Positions 43,561 through 61,153 of a DNA stretch of 64,000 nt are shown here, in pieces. The number at the start of each line of letters is the position of its first letter. Position 1 is the stretch's first letter. The DNA lies in NCBI GenBank assembly GCA_903813345.2, contig CAIIXF020000005.1, positions 17,861,375-17,925,374 of the forward strand. Reading direction: 5' to 3'. The DNA comes from Owenia fusiformis (Eukaryota > Annelida > Polychaeta > Sabellida > Oweniidae). Position numbers and translations under genes: made by a program. The notes under the pieces were generated by a model. The model saw only the letters and a program-made list of their open reading frames with translations, did not search any database and had not been told where the DNA came from.

Positions 43561-46500
43561 TGACAATTGAATTCCACTAATTTTTTAACCATCAGCAATA
43601 TTCAGTACTAGGAATTGTAGAAATAGCTGGATTATTTCAACATAAATGGAGTATGTGAACTTTAGTAAAACATATCAGCACAAAATAGCAAGATCCTGCC
43701 AAGATGACATTGTGGTAGGAGGGGGGGTGTTGTCATTAAAATGTTATGACCCTTCCCTCCCACTATAAGCCATGCCGTTGCATCACAGATGGTGGCATCA
43801 GTTTTTCATTTCTCGTACAATTTGTGCTTTTGTTGAAAATGATATGGTGCAAGATGCTTTGACATGTTTGAGCTATAACATAATATTCCTTATATATGTA
43901 CAATACATGTAATATCTACTTGTCTTCCCATTATGTGAATGTCACATTAGTTCATGTATATTTTTAGTGCAAGTCCAAAATGTTTCAATAGCTTTATGCA
44001 TAAACAATGTCACGTGTAAAAGATCTGAAAGGGTTTGCCAGATCAGTAAAATCAGCAGGAGATTAAAAGTGATTAACTATTGTTGCAAATGCTTTATTCA
44101 ATAGCCCTGTAAAAATCAGGCTGTAAATTCAGTTGAAAATGTTGGATTTAACCATGACAGGTTGAGATGTGGTATTTAGATGTATATTTGGGGGTCATTG
44201 ACAGAAACTTTGTTAAGTTACAAATTTGTAAATCAATTGTTGTAACCATGGATATAATGACGTCACAGTAAGAGAACAATGGACTAAACTAATTCTTAAC
44301 TTAACGAAGTTTCTGCATGGCCCCCAGTTGAGTAAAGCTATGTAATCTACTTTTAGCATGTTTCTTAAAAATTCACTTTTATTGCTGCTTCTGTAGACCA
44401 ATAGACTGTTCAATTTTGAATTTGCCATCTGTGGTATTAAAACAGCCACCTGTTAGTACACATGTACTTGTTTTGCACAGCTGTTAAAACCCTAGTCATT
44501 CTCACCCAGTGTACCATGAAAGTGGCACTTTTGGCCCACCTTGTAGATGAGAGAAATGTAAACATTCTTATTTCCACAGCACGGGTCAATGAGTGATATA
44601 AAAGGACATGCCATTGGTAAACTAATACTTAGATACCACTCGAAATATCATGCTGAAATGTTTTTCATTGTTTATGGATGAGTCTCAGAAATTGAAACCT
44701 CAAGTGCCACATCATATAAACTTGTGGTTGGACTTAAAGTAATCTTGTGGTCAGGCTTTAAGGAATCTTGTGGTCAGGCTTTAAGGAAGGAAGTCAACAT
44801 TTCCCAAATAAGGGAGAATGACATATATATTCAAAGAATTCTTGCCTCAATTGCTCACCTTATATGCTAGCTTATAAAACTCTGATTTTGGATGTCATGT
44901 TAACTATTTAAGGTCTATCAAGACAATTTGTTGAGTTGTTCTCAGACATGAAAGAGTTAAACTTGAAAAAGTTATGTATTTGGTCTTAGATGAAATTTTA
45001 GACTAGAGTTTACTTTTATAGCCAGACTGCTTTTCATTGTTGCTCACAAAACTTGCATTGACAAATATGTGAGGCAAAGCCAACTTGATTTATTGACAGC
45101 AAAAGATGTGTAAGTGGAACATACACATTTGATACCTTAATATTAATTGACGACTGAAAATCTTGAAAAATGGTGCATTAATGGAGGTGTACTACCTTCA
45201 AAGGTGTTCTACTTTACAGGTTTTACTGAAGTTTGAAAACTCAAAATTGTAATGTACAACTTTCCTCTTGTATATAATTGAACTTATATTTATTTGTCAT
45301 TTGAGCTAGGCTTTACATGGGATGATAAACAAGGGTCATTCAATAAATGCTAATGAAATCTGTATTACTTTTTATTGAACAACCCTCATTCATTATACTG
45401 ATACTATAGTAGTCATTTGTTCAAGGATACACACCTTCATTTTATTTCTATTATCATGGTATTTTCCATAAATTGTTCTGATTTGTACAATTGTAATTCA
45501 TTTAGAACTTCATAAATTATATAGACTGACTTTGTGTCATTTGAGATTTTTACTAATAATTACTTTGATGTATAATCTTTTTCGCATTATCTTCAGAATT
45601 CAAGTTAAACTTGTTTTGGGTTTACTATATATGATTCTGATTGATTCAATTAGGTATCAAATGTAAACACAATATGAATAATATATTATATTTGAATAAT
45701 CATGTACATAGTCTAGAAATTGTATGTATACCCTTACACGTCTCATGGTCAAACATTCATTATATCATATATAGACCATTTGTGTAAAATGCATGTTTTT
45801 ATGTTATTAACAATTATGAACACAATTGTTTTTATATGAATTAAATAATAAATATTTGCATAACAATATTTATATCGTTTCATGTTCTTGGTCACGTGAA
45901 TTTTGAAGCAAATGTAAGCTGAAATCATCCATACTAGTTAAATAAGATCAAGATTTTATAATATTGATTGTGCTGAATCGCCCACAACCAAGCTCATCCA
46001 TAACTAATACTGTATGGTCATGATGTCCAGAAGAGAGACAATGAAAAGTTGCATCATAGATCACAAACGATATAGTACATAGAGGTTTATTCACTATTTT
46101 CCATGTACAATATCTGAAAACTAGAATGTGCAGACAAATATGACAAAAAAGTTTACTTTGGCCGCATACTTAGAATCGTGGTTGATCAGATTGAGACATT
46201 ACATATAACGCTAGAATATTTGTGTATTTGGTATCATAAAGATACTTTTGGTTGAGACCAAATGATAAATTACTATTCAGACAAATATTTTCAACGTTTA
46301 TTTGGGTGATTTCCATCAGAAAGACATTACAAGAGTAGCAAAGTGAAGGTGATTGACCTAGACCTGCCAATAACCGATGTGTGGTCGTTCATGACGTACG
46401 TAAATTCTAAGCCAATCAAATTTAATGAAGATCGAGTTCCGGTTTTGACAGCCATATTGGATCACCACACCCAATAGTTCTCGGAGAAAACCTTGGCTAA

Positions 46501-46563
46501 AAGGTTGCTTTCGGGGTATTTCCCTACCCCTTAGGTGTGGTACATCAAGCCAAGTCTGCAACC
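43561..46563 (+). other. Copy-2 intergenic region between alpha-catenin and GRK
   Basis: Same content as 19329-22330, with one extra G in the run near 43721-43727 (7 against 6), which is the source of the 1-bp change in offset. The candidate polyadenylation signal is at 45847-45852. Confidence 0.65.
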
Positions 46564-51979
<5,416 letters not shown>

Positions 51980-53314
51980 TGAGTGGACTGGTGAATACTG
52001 CCACGATACAAATTTCACCAGTCCACTAAATTTAGTTGAACCACTCAGTTTAATCGCGATTAGCACTATTTTACCACATCACAAATAGCAGCATCACTCA
52101 CAAATTTTATCGTCTTTCTACCACTCATTTTGGAAAAGAATATATAGAATAGATGCATGCCATTGTGATGCTACAATTGGCAACAGTTTAAAGCCTATTG
52201 AATTTCATGGATGGCGGGAATTGTAATATTTGTTGAACCATATGCTTCCCAAATGATGTCATTTAACAACGGATAAAAAATAACATAGAGTACATATTAG
52301 GACTATGTCATATTACACCTAGTAGATGAATACGGAGTATAGAATTGATTATGAAAATTGTCATCAGAAGCAGTGTCTATATGTTCTAATGGATATACAA
52401 GTATAAAACTGTGTAGAATCAAGATTAAATCTTCGTTATAATTTGGTCGCAAGTTATTATTCGTCAAAAGGTGGACAATAGTTTTTGCGGGATCGTGAAT
52501 TATGATTTTACCAAAAACAAAACCATGGGATAGTAAAATAATTTTTTATAGGGAGTGATAAATCATCAACATGTCAATTTGGCAAATGTCATAGAGAAGA
52601 TACAGTAAAACTTGTCTCGTCAGAATGCCACTTGACCAGCCGAAAGTGTTCCAATTACCAGATGTTCATGTTATAAGTTTTCTTGAAGATAGGAGTCGGT
52701 GTAAGATTTAAAATTGGGGTCAAGAGAAAGTGTTAAGATCTGGAGAGGTGTTCAGATATACAGATGTTCCTGTATACTCTATATTTTTTAAAAAAGTTTT
52801 TTTTAAAATGATTTATACCATGTACACAATAGTCTCAGATCCACACTTTTCTGTAATGTCAGCTATTTTTCTGAATTGCAATTGCATGTTTTTAATCATA
52901 AGTATACCTTCAACTTATATTATATTCTCAATGCTCATGATTAATAAGCTCCCAGTACGCTAATATAAAATACATAAGGGAATCAGTCACTATGATCTGA
53001 TACTTTATGAAATTTGAACTTGGCTTATACAGTATAGGTATCTGTAAAAGTATCTACTCAATTCTGCTCCTACTTGAGTTGGGTGGATATTTTTTTAATA
53101 TATAAGCACCACCCTTGGTATATGTATATACAAGGACTGAGCAATAAGTTCTTATATAATGTGTCCAGATCTTACATGAATTTTTCTTGAAAGCCTATAT
53201 TTTTTTTAGAAATGCTTACATAATTGTAGGTTTTAATCAATTGCATGTTGTTTCACTCATAACTGTCATTGGAGATGGGACACATATGTGAGGGTTTATA
53301 TTTATATACAGTCT

Positions 53315-54102
53315 CAGGGCTCTCACCAGAAAAAAATTAGGGTGTGGTGCTTGTTACTGCGAATACGCGATTCGAAGCGTGAGTAAAGCGAACACGCGAG
53401 CGGAGCGAGCCTAAGCTTTGCAAAAGTTCTTAATTTATCCATAATTTGTGTACAATATTAGAAATAAACATTATACCTTCTTCTATTGAATCACTGCGAA
53501 CTTTCTGATTCTGAATTATAACCTGCTGGATTGGCAGGCCATACATTTTGACTTCCTGTTTACTTGCTGAATTATAATCTGCTGGATTGGCAGGCCATAC
53601 TTTTTGACTTCCTGTTTACCGGCAAGTATAATTCACTCAGTATTTCTCAAATACTGATGATTATCTGTCAATTTCACTTTCACTGTCTTCTCTAAGGTAG
53701 GTGGGTTCTTGTTCTTTTATTCTGATTATGTTTTGAGTAGAATTTACAATTCGTTCTATAGAAGAGATAGGCTAGGTTGAATTTTTTTCAATTTTTTTTG
53801 ATCTTGGTCTTGGGCCGTGATCTGCCGTGGGAAAAGTGCGTCCAAGTGACTCTGAAGCTCCTTGCGCAATTATTTTGGCGCAGAAGCAGTACCTCACGTT
53901 CAATACAAATATGGCTGTCAGGTAAAAGAAATTTGTTTATAAATCGTGATTTAACACGATATTAGCGTGAATTTTCAACAATTTAGGCTGTGGTTACTAC
54001 AGTTTAGACTGTGGTTACTACCTTCTATTTTGGATAGGTTGTGGCGGCACTCAATTAGAGTGTGGCGGGGCGCCACACTCTAAAAGCGTAGCGAGAGCCC
54101 TG
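53315..54102. mobile_element. TIR element spanning the right duplication breakpoint
   Basis: Ends CAGGGCTCTC (53315) and GAGAGCCCTG (54102) are a perfect 10-bp inverted repeat, flanked by AGTCT on both sides (53310-53314 and 54103-54107). Subterminal sequences are enriched in GTGTGGCG-type motifs and include a hairpin at about 54055-54082. Only the left 212 bp is present in copy 1 (29082-29293), where the junction cuts it. The 5-bp flank does not fit classical hAT (8 bp), so the superfamily is open. Confidence 0.6.
53511..53622 (+). repeat. Two-unit tandem repeat, 56 bp, at the right breakpoint
   Basis: Units 53511-53566 and 53567-53622 both begin CTGAATTATAA and contain CTGCTGGATTGGCAGGCCAT. 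The duplication breakpoint (53527-53530) falls inside unit 1, so copy 1 retains only its first 16-19 bases. Confidence 0.9.
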
Positions 54103-54107
54103 AGTCT

Positions 54108-55329
54108 GGAAAATTGTTTCAACGATTTTTAACTTGATAGTGATATATTGTTTGTTGATAAAAGAGCTTTCATAAAATAATCAAAAATCTAAACATTAGC
54201 ATTGTTGTGTTACTGAATATAAATATAAACTGTCAACATTGTCCCACTTAGAACATTCAAGGTCAAGTGTCATCTTCGTTGAATCAAATGTCTGTCTGCT
54301 CATGTTTATTTCACTCAATTTTCTGAAAAATTTGAATAAAGTGTCTGAAATGTTTTTATTTCTATACAATTTTGAGTGTCTACTTCATGTTTATTAACTT
54401 TATTTCTTGCTAATTCCTCTCTTCGCCAATCTATTTTCCATTTTAAAATATGACCACTGTCGCAATTGGGACATAGTTAGGTAGTTTGGCATTGAGTATC
54501 TTACTATGGTATCTAGGTTTTACTACTATCCTTGAGGAAGTGAAAGCTATAAGGAATAAAAGAAAAGAAATTGAGTTTAAGAAATGCACTATGCAGTATG
54601 CACTACAGACTCGTATCAGTCTATTCATTTATAATTTTGATTTATAGTCTTTTCACATATAAATCATAGATACCCATATATGTCAAGTGATCGAAATTCA
54701 GTGATTGCTAATCAACCACTCCATTCACATTTAGGGCAAAAGGCGTGAAACAACTGATCCTAGATGACATTTTAAGCACTTGTTATCCAGAATTCCCATT
54801 TCCTGAACCTATAAAAGAACACTTTTATTGATATATAAATTCTGCACTGATATTGGTAAGACAAGCATATAGTTTTTTGTCAGTTTATGTCTGCATCAAA
54901 TCCCCCCCCCTCCCCCTCAATTCTGTTAACATTATGAGTGTCAGGGAACATTTTTCATGGGAGACTAATAAACAAGACCCACCAAAGAACAGAAAAACCT
55001 GTATATGTATAAACAAACATCTCTCCAAAAATCCCATCTTAAGAAAACTTTAAATGTGAACATTGAACACCTAGTAATTCGAACACTTTTGGCAGATCCT
55101 AGTAGCATTCGGTTTAGATTGACAGGTTTCACTATACCTTTCATGATGTCATGTGTTTATCCTGTTCTGCAACACATATTTTCAGTTGTTTTGATAAGCA
55201 AGATGTTCACAATGAAATGTGGCTTTGGTGGTCAGAATAGTATGGTATTATGCATAATTATAAATAGGTATGAAGAAATGACAAATGATAAGGGAGATTA
55301 GCTAAATATTTTAAAGAGAACTTTTACAC
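54108..55329. other. Single-copy DNA, probably GRK intron 2
   Basis: AT-rich, with a C-rich run at about 54902-54917 and a reverse-strand copy of the dispersed repeat at 55030-55137. No exon recognised. Confidence 0.5.
55030..55137 (-). repeat. Dispersed repeat copy, reverse orientation
   Basis: Read on the - strand it gives AGTGAAACCTGTC, aggatctgccaaaagtgttc and aggtgttca, matching the order of motifs at 60435-60617. Confidence 0.6.
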
Positions 55330-55756
55330 AAAGGAGTTGGGTAAACTAGCAACAGAGAGTGCCCCAATTGAAGTGTGAAAAAACTTTTTTTAAGAATAGG
55401 AGAAAAAAACATCAGAAATGCATAGATTGAAGTCTATATTTTTGGGTAGTATTTTTAAAAAAATTTAGAAAAAATTGTTACGGTGTCTGGAGACCTTCAA
55501 AGAGGTTGGGGGCCAGAAGGAAAAAATTCACATATTTTGCAACCCTCTTGATGAATTCCAATTTACTCAGCTATGAATGAATGTTTTTGATTTATCTGTC
55601 CAGGATTATGTAAATATATATTTATTTGATCCATATATACAATTGATTTAAACAATATGTACAGTTTAGAGGTAAGTAAAGCTTTGAAAGGACATTTCAT
55701 GCTGAGTCTGGGTGACATTTTTATTCACTGGAGGTAGTAATCCTTTGAGTGTTTTC

Positions 55757-55866
55757 ACATAGAGCATAACAAGTCTCCACTCTAATAAGTGCTTCTTTAG
55801 TTACATAAATGTTATATTGTTGCATACAAAGAATAATTTTGATGGAGACTTATTATGCTCGATGTG
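55757..55866. repeat. Imperfect inverted repeat (hairpin)
   Basis: cacatagagcataacaagtc at the left pairs with gacttattatgctcgatgtg at the right around an intervening segment of about 65 bp. It lies just upstream of the small Cys-rich ORF. Confidence 0.6.
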
Positions 55867-55919
55867 AATTTTAGAACTTTATAGAAAATTTTGCCTGCCA
55901 TTTTTGTTGATTATTCAAA

Positions 55920-56057
55920 ATGGCCAAATGCTATTCATGCTGCATATGTAGGAAGCAGGTAAATTCTCCAAGAAAACGGAGAAAGGTTACAGAAGATTTA
56001 GCTTCACAAGTCAAGACTATTGCAACTAATAATAGAAGTGATATTGAGGTAATATAA
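55920..56057 (+). CDS. Small Cys-rich/basic ORF, possible first exon, unrecognised
   Basis: 45 codons starting MAKCYSCCICRKQ, then NSPRKRRK. A knuckle-like C-x2-C-C-x-C cluster is followed by a basic stretch. A possible donor (GAG|GTAATA) sits at 56048/56049, three codons before the stop, so it could be the first exon of a larger gene. I do not recognise the family. It lies between the 17-bp inverted repeats, so a transposon protein is possible. Confidence 0.3.
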   Translation: MAKCYSCCICRKQVNSPRKRRKVTEDLASQVKTIATNNRSDIEVI

Positions 56058-56079
56058 GCTTGATTTGGGAGGAGATTGT

Positions 56080-56640
56080 TGTGATATTAGGTTGATATCA
56101 GAACTTATATTTTTTGATATTGCTTATGTAATGGCAATATGTTGGTAATTGGGCAGATATAAAGTTGATATTGGATTGATATTTGTCAGAAATTGCTATC
56201 GAATTGGGCTTATATTTGGGTGATATTGCTATAATATTGGGCTAATATTTGGGTGATATTAGATTGATATTGGGCCAATATTTGCTTGATATTTGGGTGA
56301 TATTGCTATCACATTGGGCCAATATTTGGGTGATATTGGATTGATATTGGGGTGATATCGCTATCATATTGGGTCCATTATTTGGCTCATATTTGGCTGA
56401 TTTTGGATTTACAGTGGGATATTATTACAATCAGAATAATTGGGTGATATTTGGTAAATAAGAGGGTTGATATTGGACTGTTACTTAAATAATATGAGGC
56501 CAATACTTGGGTTATTTTGGATTGATATAGAGTGACATTTGATTGACAATTGGTTGATGTTGCTATGATATTAGGACATTATCTGGGTCATATTTGGGCG
56601 ATATTGAATTGGGTGATATTGCTATTGAATACATAGAGGT
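56080..56640 (+). repeat. Degenerate tandem tract of GGGTGATATTGG-like words
   Basis: Dozens of variants of attgggtgatatt, ttggattgatatt and attgggctaatatt with irregular 12-40 bp spacing. Non-coding and G/T-skewed on the + strand. Confidence 0.75.
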
Positions 56641-56959
56641 TATATAATGGGAGGGATGGAATATGAATTTTATCCTGAGGGAAAATATGATATTGGCAGA
56701 GGAAAATCATGAAATGTACATTCTGAATTTAAATGAATTAAAAATAATAAAGTATTTTCATTATTTTAGGTACTTTTGTTCTCTTTCAGTGTTGCGTGGG
56801 AAGGGCGGAATATATTAATATAAATATCTCATTATTGGCAAATTGCCAATTTACTATATATTGTAATTCCAACCTCTATGACACTAAATTCCTACAGATA
56901 TTTGTGATATTTTAACCCAAAAGGTATATTTTGGTAGAAAATAATGAATTTTTTTAATT

Positions 56960-56991
56960 TGACCTTGACCTGGGGAATATGACCTTGACCT
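56960..56991 (+). promoter_or_regulatory. Two TGACCTTGACCT sites 20 bp apart
   Basis: TGACCTTGACCT occurs at 56960-56971 and 56980-56991. The reverse complement is AGGTCAAGGTCA, which contains the extended half-site TCAAGGTCA bound by monomeric nuclear receptors of the ERR/NR5A type. The match may be fortuitous or part of a repeat. Confidence 0.3.
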
Positions 56992-57480
56992 AAATTTTCA
57001 TACATTTTTGAAACACATATATCACATAGATTAATAAAATAAAGAGAAAACTTGAAAATCAGGTGGGGCTTAAAATGGCCTTGTTTACCCAACTCCTTTT
57101 CCAAGGACATTATTATCCATATACCTTTATACTCAATATGCCAAGTGAACAGTACAAATGGGAGAACTAATCCACAGAGGACCATATTTCTACACGTTCA
57201 GTTCACGTACACGTTTAACGTTTATCCTAATGTGTAGCTTAACATCCCTATTGTTATATACGTATATCCCTATTGCCATGAAGCATTAGGTACAGTTAAT
57301 GAAACACAGCCGTGTAGTCTATTGTTTTACGAGCATCTGTAACGCAACACATACATTAAACTATACCACAAGTTCATGTCTCGCATGCAAAACAGCTGAT
57401 TTCACATTCATTCATTGTTTTGGGAACAATCATAGTTCAGAGTCAGTGTAATATTCTTATTGTTTTTGTTTCATTGTGCA

Positions 57481-58095
57481 TTTTCAATAAACATTTCATA
57501 CTATTTTTAGTTTGAAAAGGTCTGTCAACCGGATGGAGGATAACAGCAAGTGGATGTGGGGGTGGGACGGGAATTATTTTTTATAACAGGAATAGAGTCG
57601 CATCCGGATCAAAATAATAAAAACAACTGTTAGTATGAACAATATTGAGAAACTACATTGAAGGGTAGTTTATTTCTCACCTGTTTCGATGTGTTTTCAA
57701 TAAACACTTCATACTATTTCCGGTTTGAAAAGGTTCGTCAACCGGATGGAGGATAACAGCTAGTAGATGTGGGGGTGGGACGGGAATTATTTTTATAACA
57801 GGAATGGAGTCGCATCCGGATCAAAGTAATAAAAACAACTGTTAGTATGAACAATATTGAGAAACTACATTGAAGGGTAGTTTATTTCTCACCTGTTTCG
57901 ATGTGTTTTCAATAAACACTTCATACTATTTCCGGTTTGAAAAGGTTCGTCAACCGAATGGCCGATAACAGCTAGTAGATGTGGGGGTGGGGGTTATCAT
58001 GTGAATAATGGGAATGCATTCACTCCAGATCAAAATTATAAAAATAACTGACATGAAGATAATAGAACAAACTGTATATTAAAGGCTAGTTTTCA
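57481..58095 (+). repeat. Three-unit tandem repeat, 212-213 bp
   Basis: Units start at 57481, 57694 and 57906 with TTTTCAATAAACA and share gtcaaccg.atgg..gataac and gatgtgggggtggg. Units 1 and 2 are very similar and unit 3 is diverged. No ORF; satellite-like. Confidence 0.92.
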
Positions 58096-58202
58096 ATTCA
58101 ACTTGTGATGTCTATGGATTCACCCACTAGTCTGTCCTTCAGCCTAAGAAATCCTTGGCCTCAAGTCGGAAGAACAGAATATCAGCAAAACATCCATCAT
58201 TT

Positions 58203-58287
58203 TTCAAAAATATCACTTATATCCACTCATGGATATCACTCGCGAAGATATCAATATCCACTCATGGATATAAGTGATATTTTTTCA
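58203..58287. repeat. Palindromic foldback (ATATCACTTATATCCA)
   Basis: TTTTTCAAAAATATCACTTA at about 58200 is mirrored by TAAGTGATATTTTTTCAAAG at about 58270-58289, with TATCCACTCATGGATA repeated inside. It could form a long hairpin. Probably a small foldback element. Confidence 0.7.
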
Positions 58288-58725
58288 AAGCCATAGGATA
58301 TTCCTATAATATTAAAACTGCCATTTGTCTATTTCATAGTTGTCCAATTTTGTAACTTATACCATTGGTCAGGACTTTTACTTTTTCCTTGTTCAAATGT
58401 TGGCCTACCATTTGTAATAGGTATCTAGAAATGTAATGTGTTCTTTGTGTTTATGAGGCACTTACATGCTGGAGAATCATCATTTTATGTGATATTCAGT
58501 CTCTTGAGACATGAGTACTATAAGGTTATTTGAGCACTATAAAGGCTCATCGTCAGCTAAAATGTCACATATGCTCAGTGTAATAAAAGTCTTCATGTCT
58601 ACTGTTTGAGCTTTTTTGATAGGGTTTTATACCTTAAAATACATCTCTGGTTGATCAGTTATGAACGATTCAATAACTGATAGGCTTATTCAAAATCAAG
58701 CTCAATGTCAGTAAAAAAAGATATA

Positions 58726-58912
58726 TAGGTTATTTACTGGGAGGGATTGAATATGGGTTTTATTCCGAGGGACAATATGATATTGACCGAAGGGTGATAT
58801 GATATTGACCGAGGGAGCGCAGCGACCGAGTGTCAATATCATATTTCCCAAGGTCAATATCATATTTTCCGAGGAATGAAACCCATATTCAATCCCGACC
58901 AGAAATAACCTA
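58726..58912. mobile_element. Foldback MITE with arms of about 65 bp
   Basis: The left arm (ataggttatttactgggagg, then gattgaatatgggttttatt) is mirrored by the right arm ending aaacccatattcaatcccga then ccagaaataacctat. The centre reads gagggagcgcagcgaccgag. Confidence 0.8.
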
Positions 58913-58916
58913 TTTA

Positions 58917-59175
58917 TTCCATAATACATTCCTCTAAAATGTCACATTTTGAAAATGCTTTTATCAATTAGCTAAGGTTAAAAATAACAGGAAAACCAAA
59001 AATAGGTTAATATTTTCCAATACAATTTTTTTACCGGGGACAATACGATTTTTTCATGTAATACGCTCCAATACGATTTTCTTCCCGGGGACAATACGAT
59101 TTTTTCATGTAATACGATTCAATACGATTTTTATTCCTTCATATTTCCCTGGGAAAACAGTAGTATTATGGAATA
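58917..59175. repeat. Second inverted-repeat element next to the foldback
   Basis: ATTCCATAATA at 58917 is mirrored by TATTATGGAAT near 59163-59173. Inside, a unit of ggggacaatacgattttttc followed by atgtaatacg occurs twice (about 59036 and 59087). It may be nested with the preceding foldback. Confidence 0.6.
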
Positions 59176-59199
59176 ATGACATTTATAAGCCCGTATTCC

Positions 59200-60434
59200 C
59201 AATATTACATATAGAGATTATCCTATATGAGGTTCAGGATATTGGGATTATCCCAAGGCCAATATAATATATCTGCCCGAGGGCCGTAGGTTTATCCCAT
59301 ACCAATCACATTGTTCAATTGGCCACAGTTCAGAAACTTTGCAACCAACTGTGGAATTATTTTAAAATATTCATGTCCAGTTTTGTATTCTTGTCCGTAG
59401 CCAGATTTTCCTGTTCAAATCTATGATTATTAACGGGGCATACTACACCTTCCCTTCTTTAAAGCATCAAACAGATCGCGATTGTCTGCGTTTTTCTCCA
59501 TTGTCTTTTACAGTATGCGAATGTTACAAAAAAAGAACCAATACGAAAACAGCGATTATGACGTAGCGGGCAGATATACTATATCTGCCCGCTCGAAGCG
59601 GGACGTAAAGCTATATCTGCCCGCTGATGAAAATATAAGTTTTTACAAACCGGCTTTATGTACCTGTAACACGTCCAAGTATGGGATAAATGTCTATACA
59701 TGTATTTATAGGGTGTTTCATAACGACCCCTTCCCCTGAATAAAGCATTATTCAATTCTTGACTAACCGGTCAAATATGACATGATTGATCATTGGGAAT
59801 GAATGAAGTTGAAAATAAGTTTGCAACAATATGGCCAAACATTTTGAACACCTCAAAAGATGTACATTCTCTTCAATTTCTGGCACAATGTTTTTTATAA
59901 TCAAGTCAAACTTCAGCTTTCTCCCAAGACTTGTACGATTATTAATTCCCAGCTATATGCATTAGTCTCATATTACCTCCTTCCAAATTACTCTGTTTGT
60001 ATATTGTACAATGCATGTATGAATATTTTGCTTAGATTCTTTATATTGATCACTGGTATTTCAGTCATCATTTAATTCATATTTTTAATTATACGTCATA
60101 TGCCTATGCTGTTAATAACATTAATTGGTGTATGATTCCATGCATAGGTCAGCATTGTTTGTGAAAATCTTAGATCACAACAATGTTATTTTGCATGGGG
60201 TTAGCTGTATTTTATTTCAAATGATTGCTTCGCTCCCGCTAATCAATATTGCTTTGAAAGAGATGAAAGAACCTTTGGGATGTGACTAATCAACATATAC
60301 ATGTTTGTAATAGTGAATGTATGAGTCTACAATGGATTAGTATTGTCTCAATTAGTAATAAACCATCCTCTTTATTCATTGGAAGTTTGGTTCTGAGACT
60401 TCAGAATTGGGAAGAAGGCTTAGAGATATGAATA
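59200..60434. other. Repeat-rich non-coding stretch
   Basis: Contains palindromic pieces such as attgggattatcccaa (about 59249) and agatatactatatctgcccg with cgctcgaagcg (59571-59600), typical of small foldback elements. No gene recognised. Confidence 0.5.
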
Positions 60435-60617
60435 TACAGTAAAACATGTCTACTCTGAACGCTATTAGGATCGGCCAAAAGTGTTTGGATTGGCAGGTAT
60501 TCACATATCAGATTTAATTATATGGAGTCTATGTCAGATTTAAATTGGCACCAGAATGTGTTCACATTGAGAGGTGTTCAAATAAAAAGATGTTCAGATA
60601 TACAAGTTTCACTGTAC
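60435..60617 (+). repeat. Dispersed repeat, best copy of the TACAGTAAAAC family
   Basis: Starts TACAGTAAAACATGTCTACT, contains aggatcggccaaaagtgttt and ends agatgttcagatatacaagt then ttcactgta. The ends form a short inverted repeat (TACAGT.AAAC). At least four relatives are in this window. Confidence 0.65.
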
Positions 60618-61153
60618 ATAACATATTGAAACATTGTCTCAGCTATAGATAAAAACACCCTTATCTCTTCAAATGGTTTCGCTATAAAAAACATGTCTGC
60701 CTTCAATTGTCCTATAGTATAAGTGGTATCTCGAAAGCTTGTCTGTTTTCAAAATGGCTGCCATTTTATTTTATTCTGAGCACTTTAATCATGTAAGACT
60801 TGTGGTTCTATTTGTATAAGTATGTGATAATCATCTGTATGAACTTTATGAAATCTATTATTGCTCTGCTAGAATCGTGAACCATTGAGTTTTTGTTATC
60901 ATTAACTGTCTTGAAAGGTGAATATAGTCTCACAAACTCATATTACCAATATGTATATAGAAATGATTCCAAGGAGAAAATTTTGATAAAGGTGAAATTA
61001 TTTCCTGTACTAAAAAATCTTGTTTTTTCTGAACTTATTTATTCTATTGTCTCAGTTATCTCAAATGGATACCTGCTTTCATCTTGCATATGGTTTATAG
61101 GTTGTTAAGATTCTTTGATGCCACTTTTTTAAAATTCATTTTTCTGTTTTAAT

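Larger units (their letters stand above)
55330..57099. mobile_element. Possible 1.8-kb element bounded by a 17-bp inverted repeat
   Basis: AAAGGAGTTGGGTAAAC at 55330-55346 recurs as its exact reverse complement at 57083-57099. Between them lie a small ORF with a Cys-rich start (55920), a hairpin (55757-55866), a degenerate GGGTGATATT-rich tract and paired TGACCTTGACCT sites. No clear target duplication flanks the ends, so this may be a coincidental or older repeat. Confidence 0.3.

Noticed and set aside
53777-53965. 62-aa ORF as a possible next GRK exon
   Set aside because: Does not resemble the RGS-homology start expected after [11 protein letters not shown] and lies inside a TIR element.
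56892-57185. 97-aa - strand ORF
   Set aside because: AT-rich, crosses the candidate 17-bp terminal repeat and the TGACCTTGACCT pair; no recognisable family.
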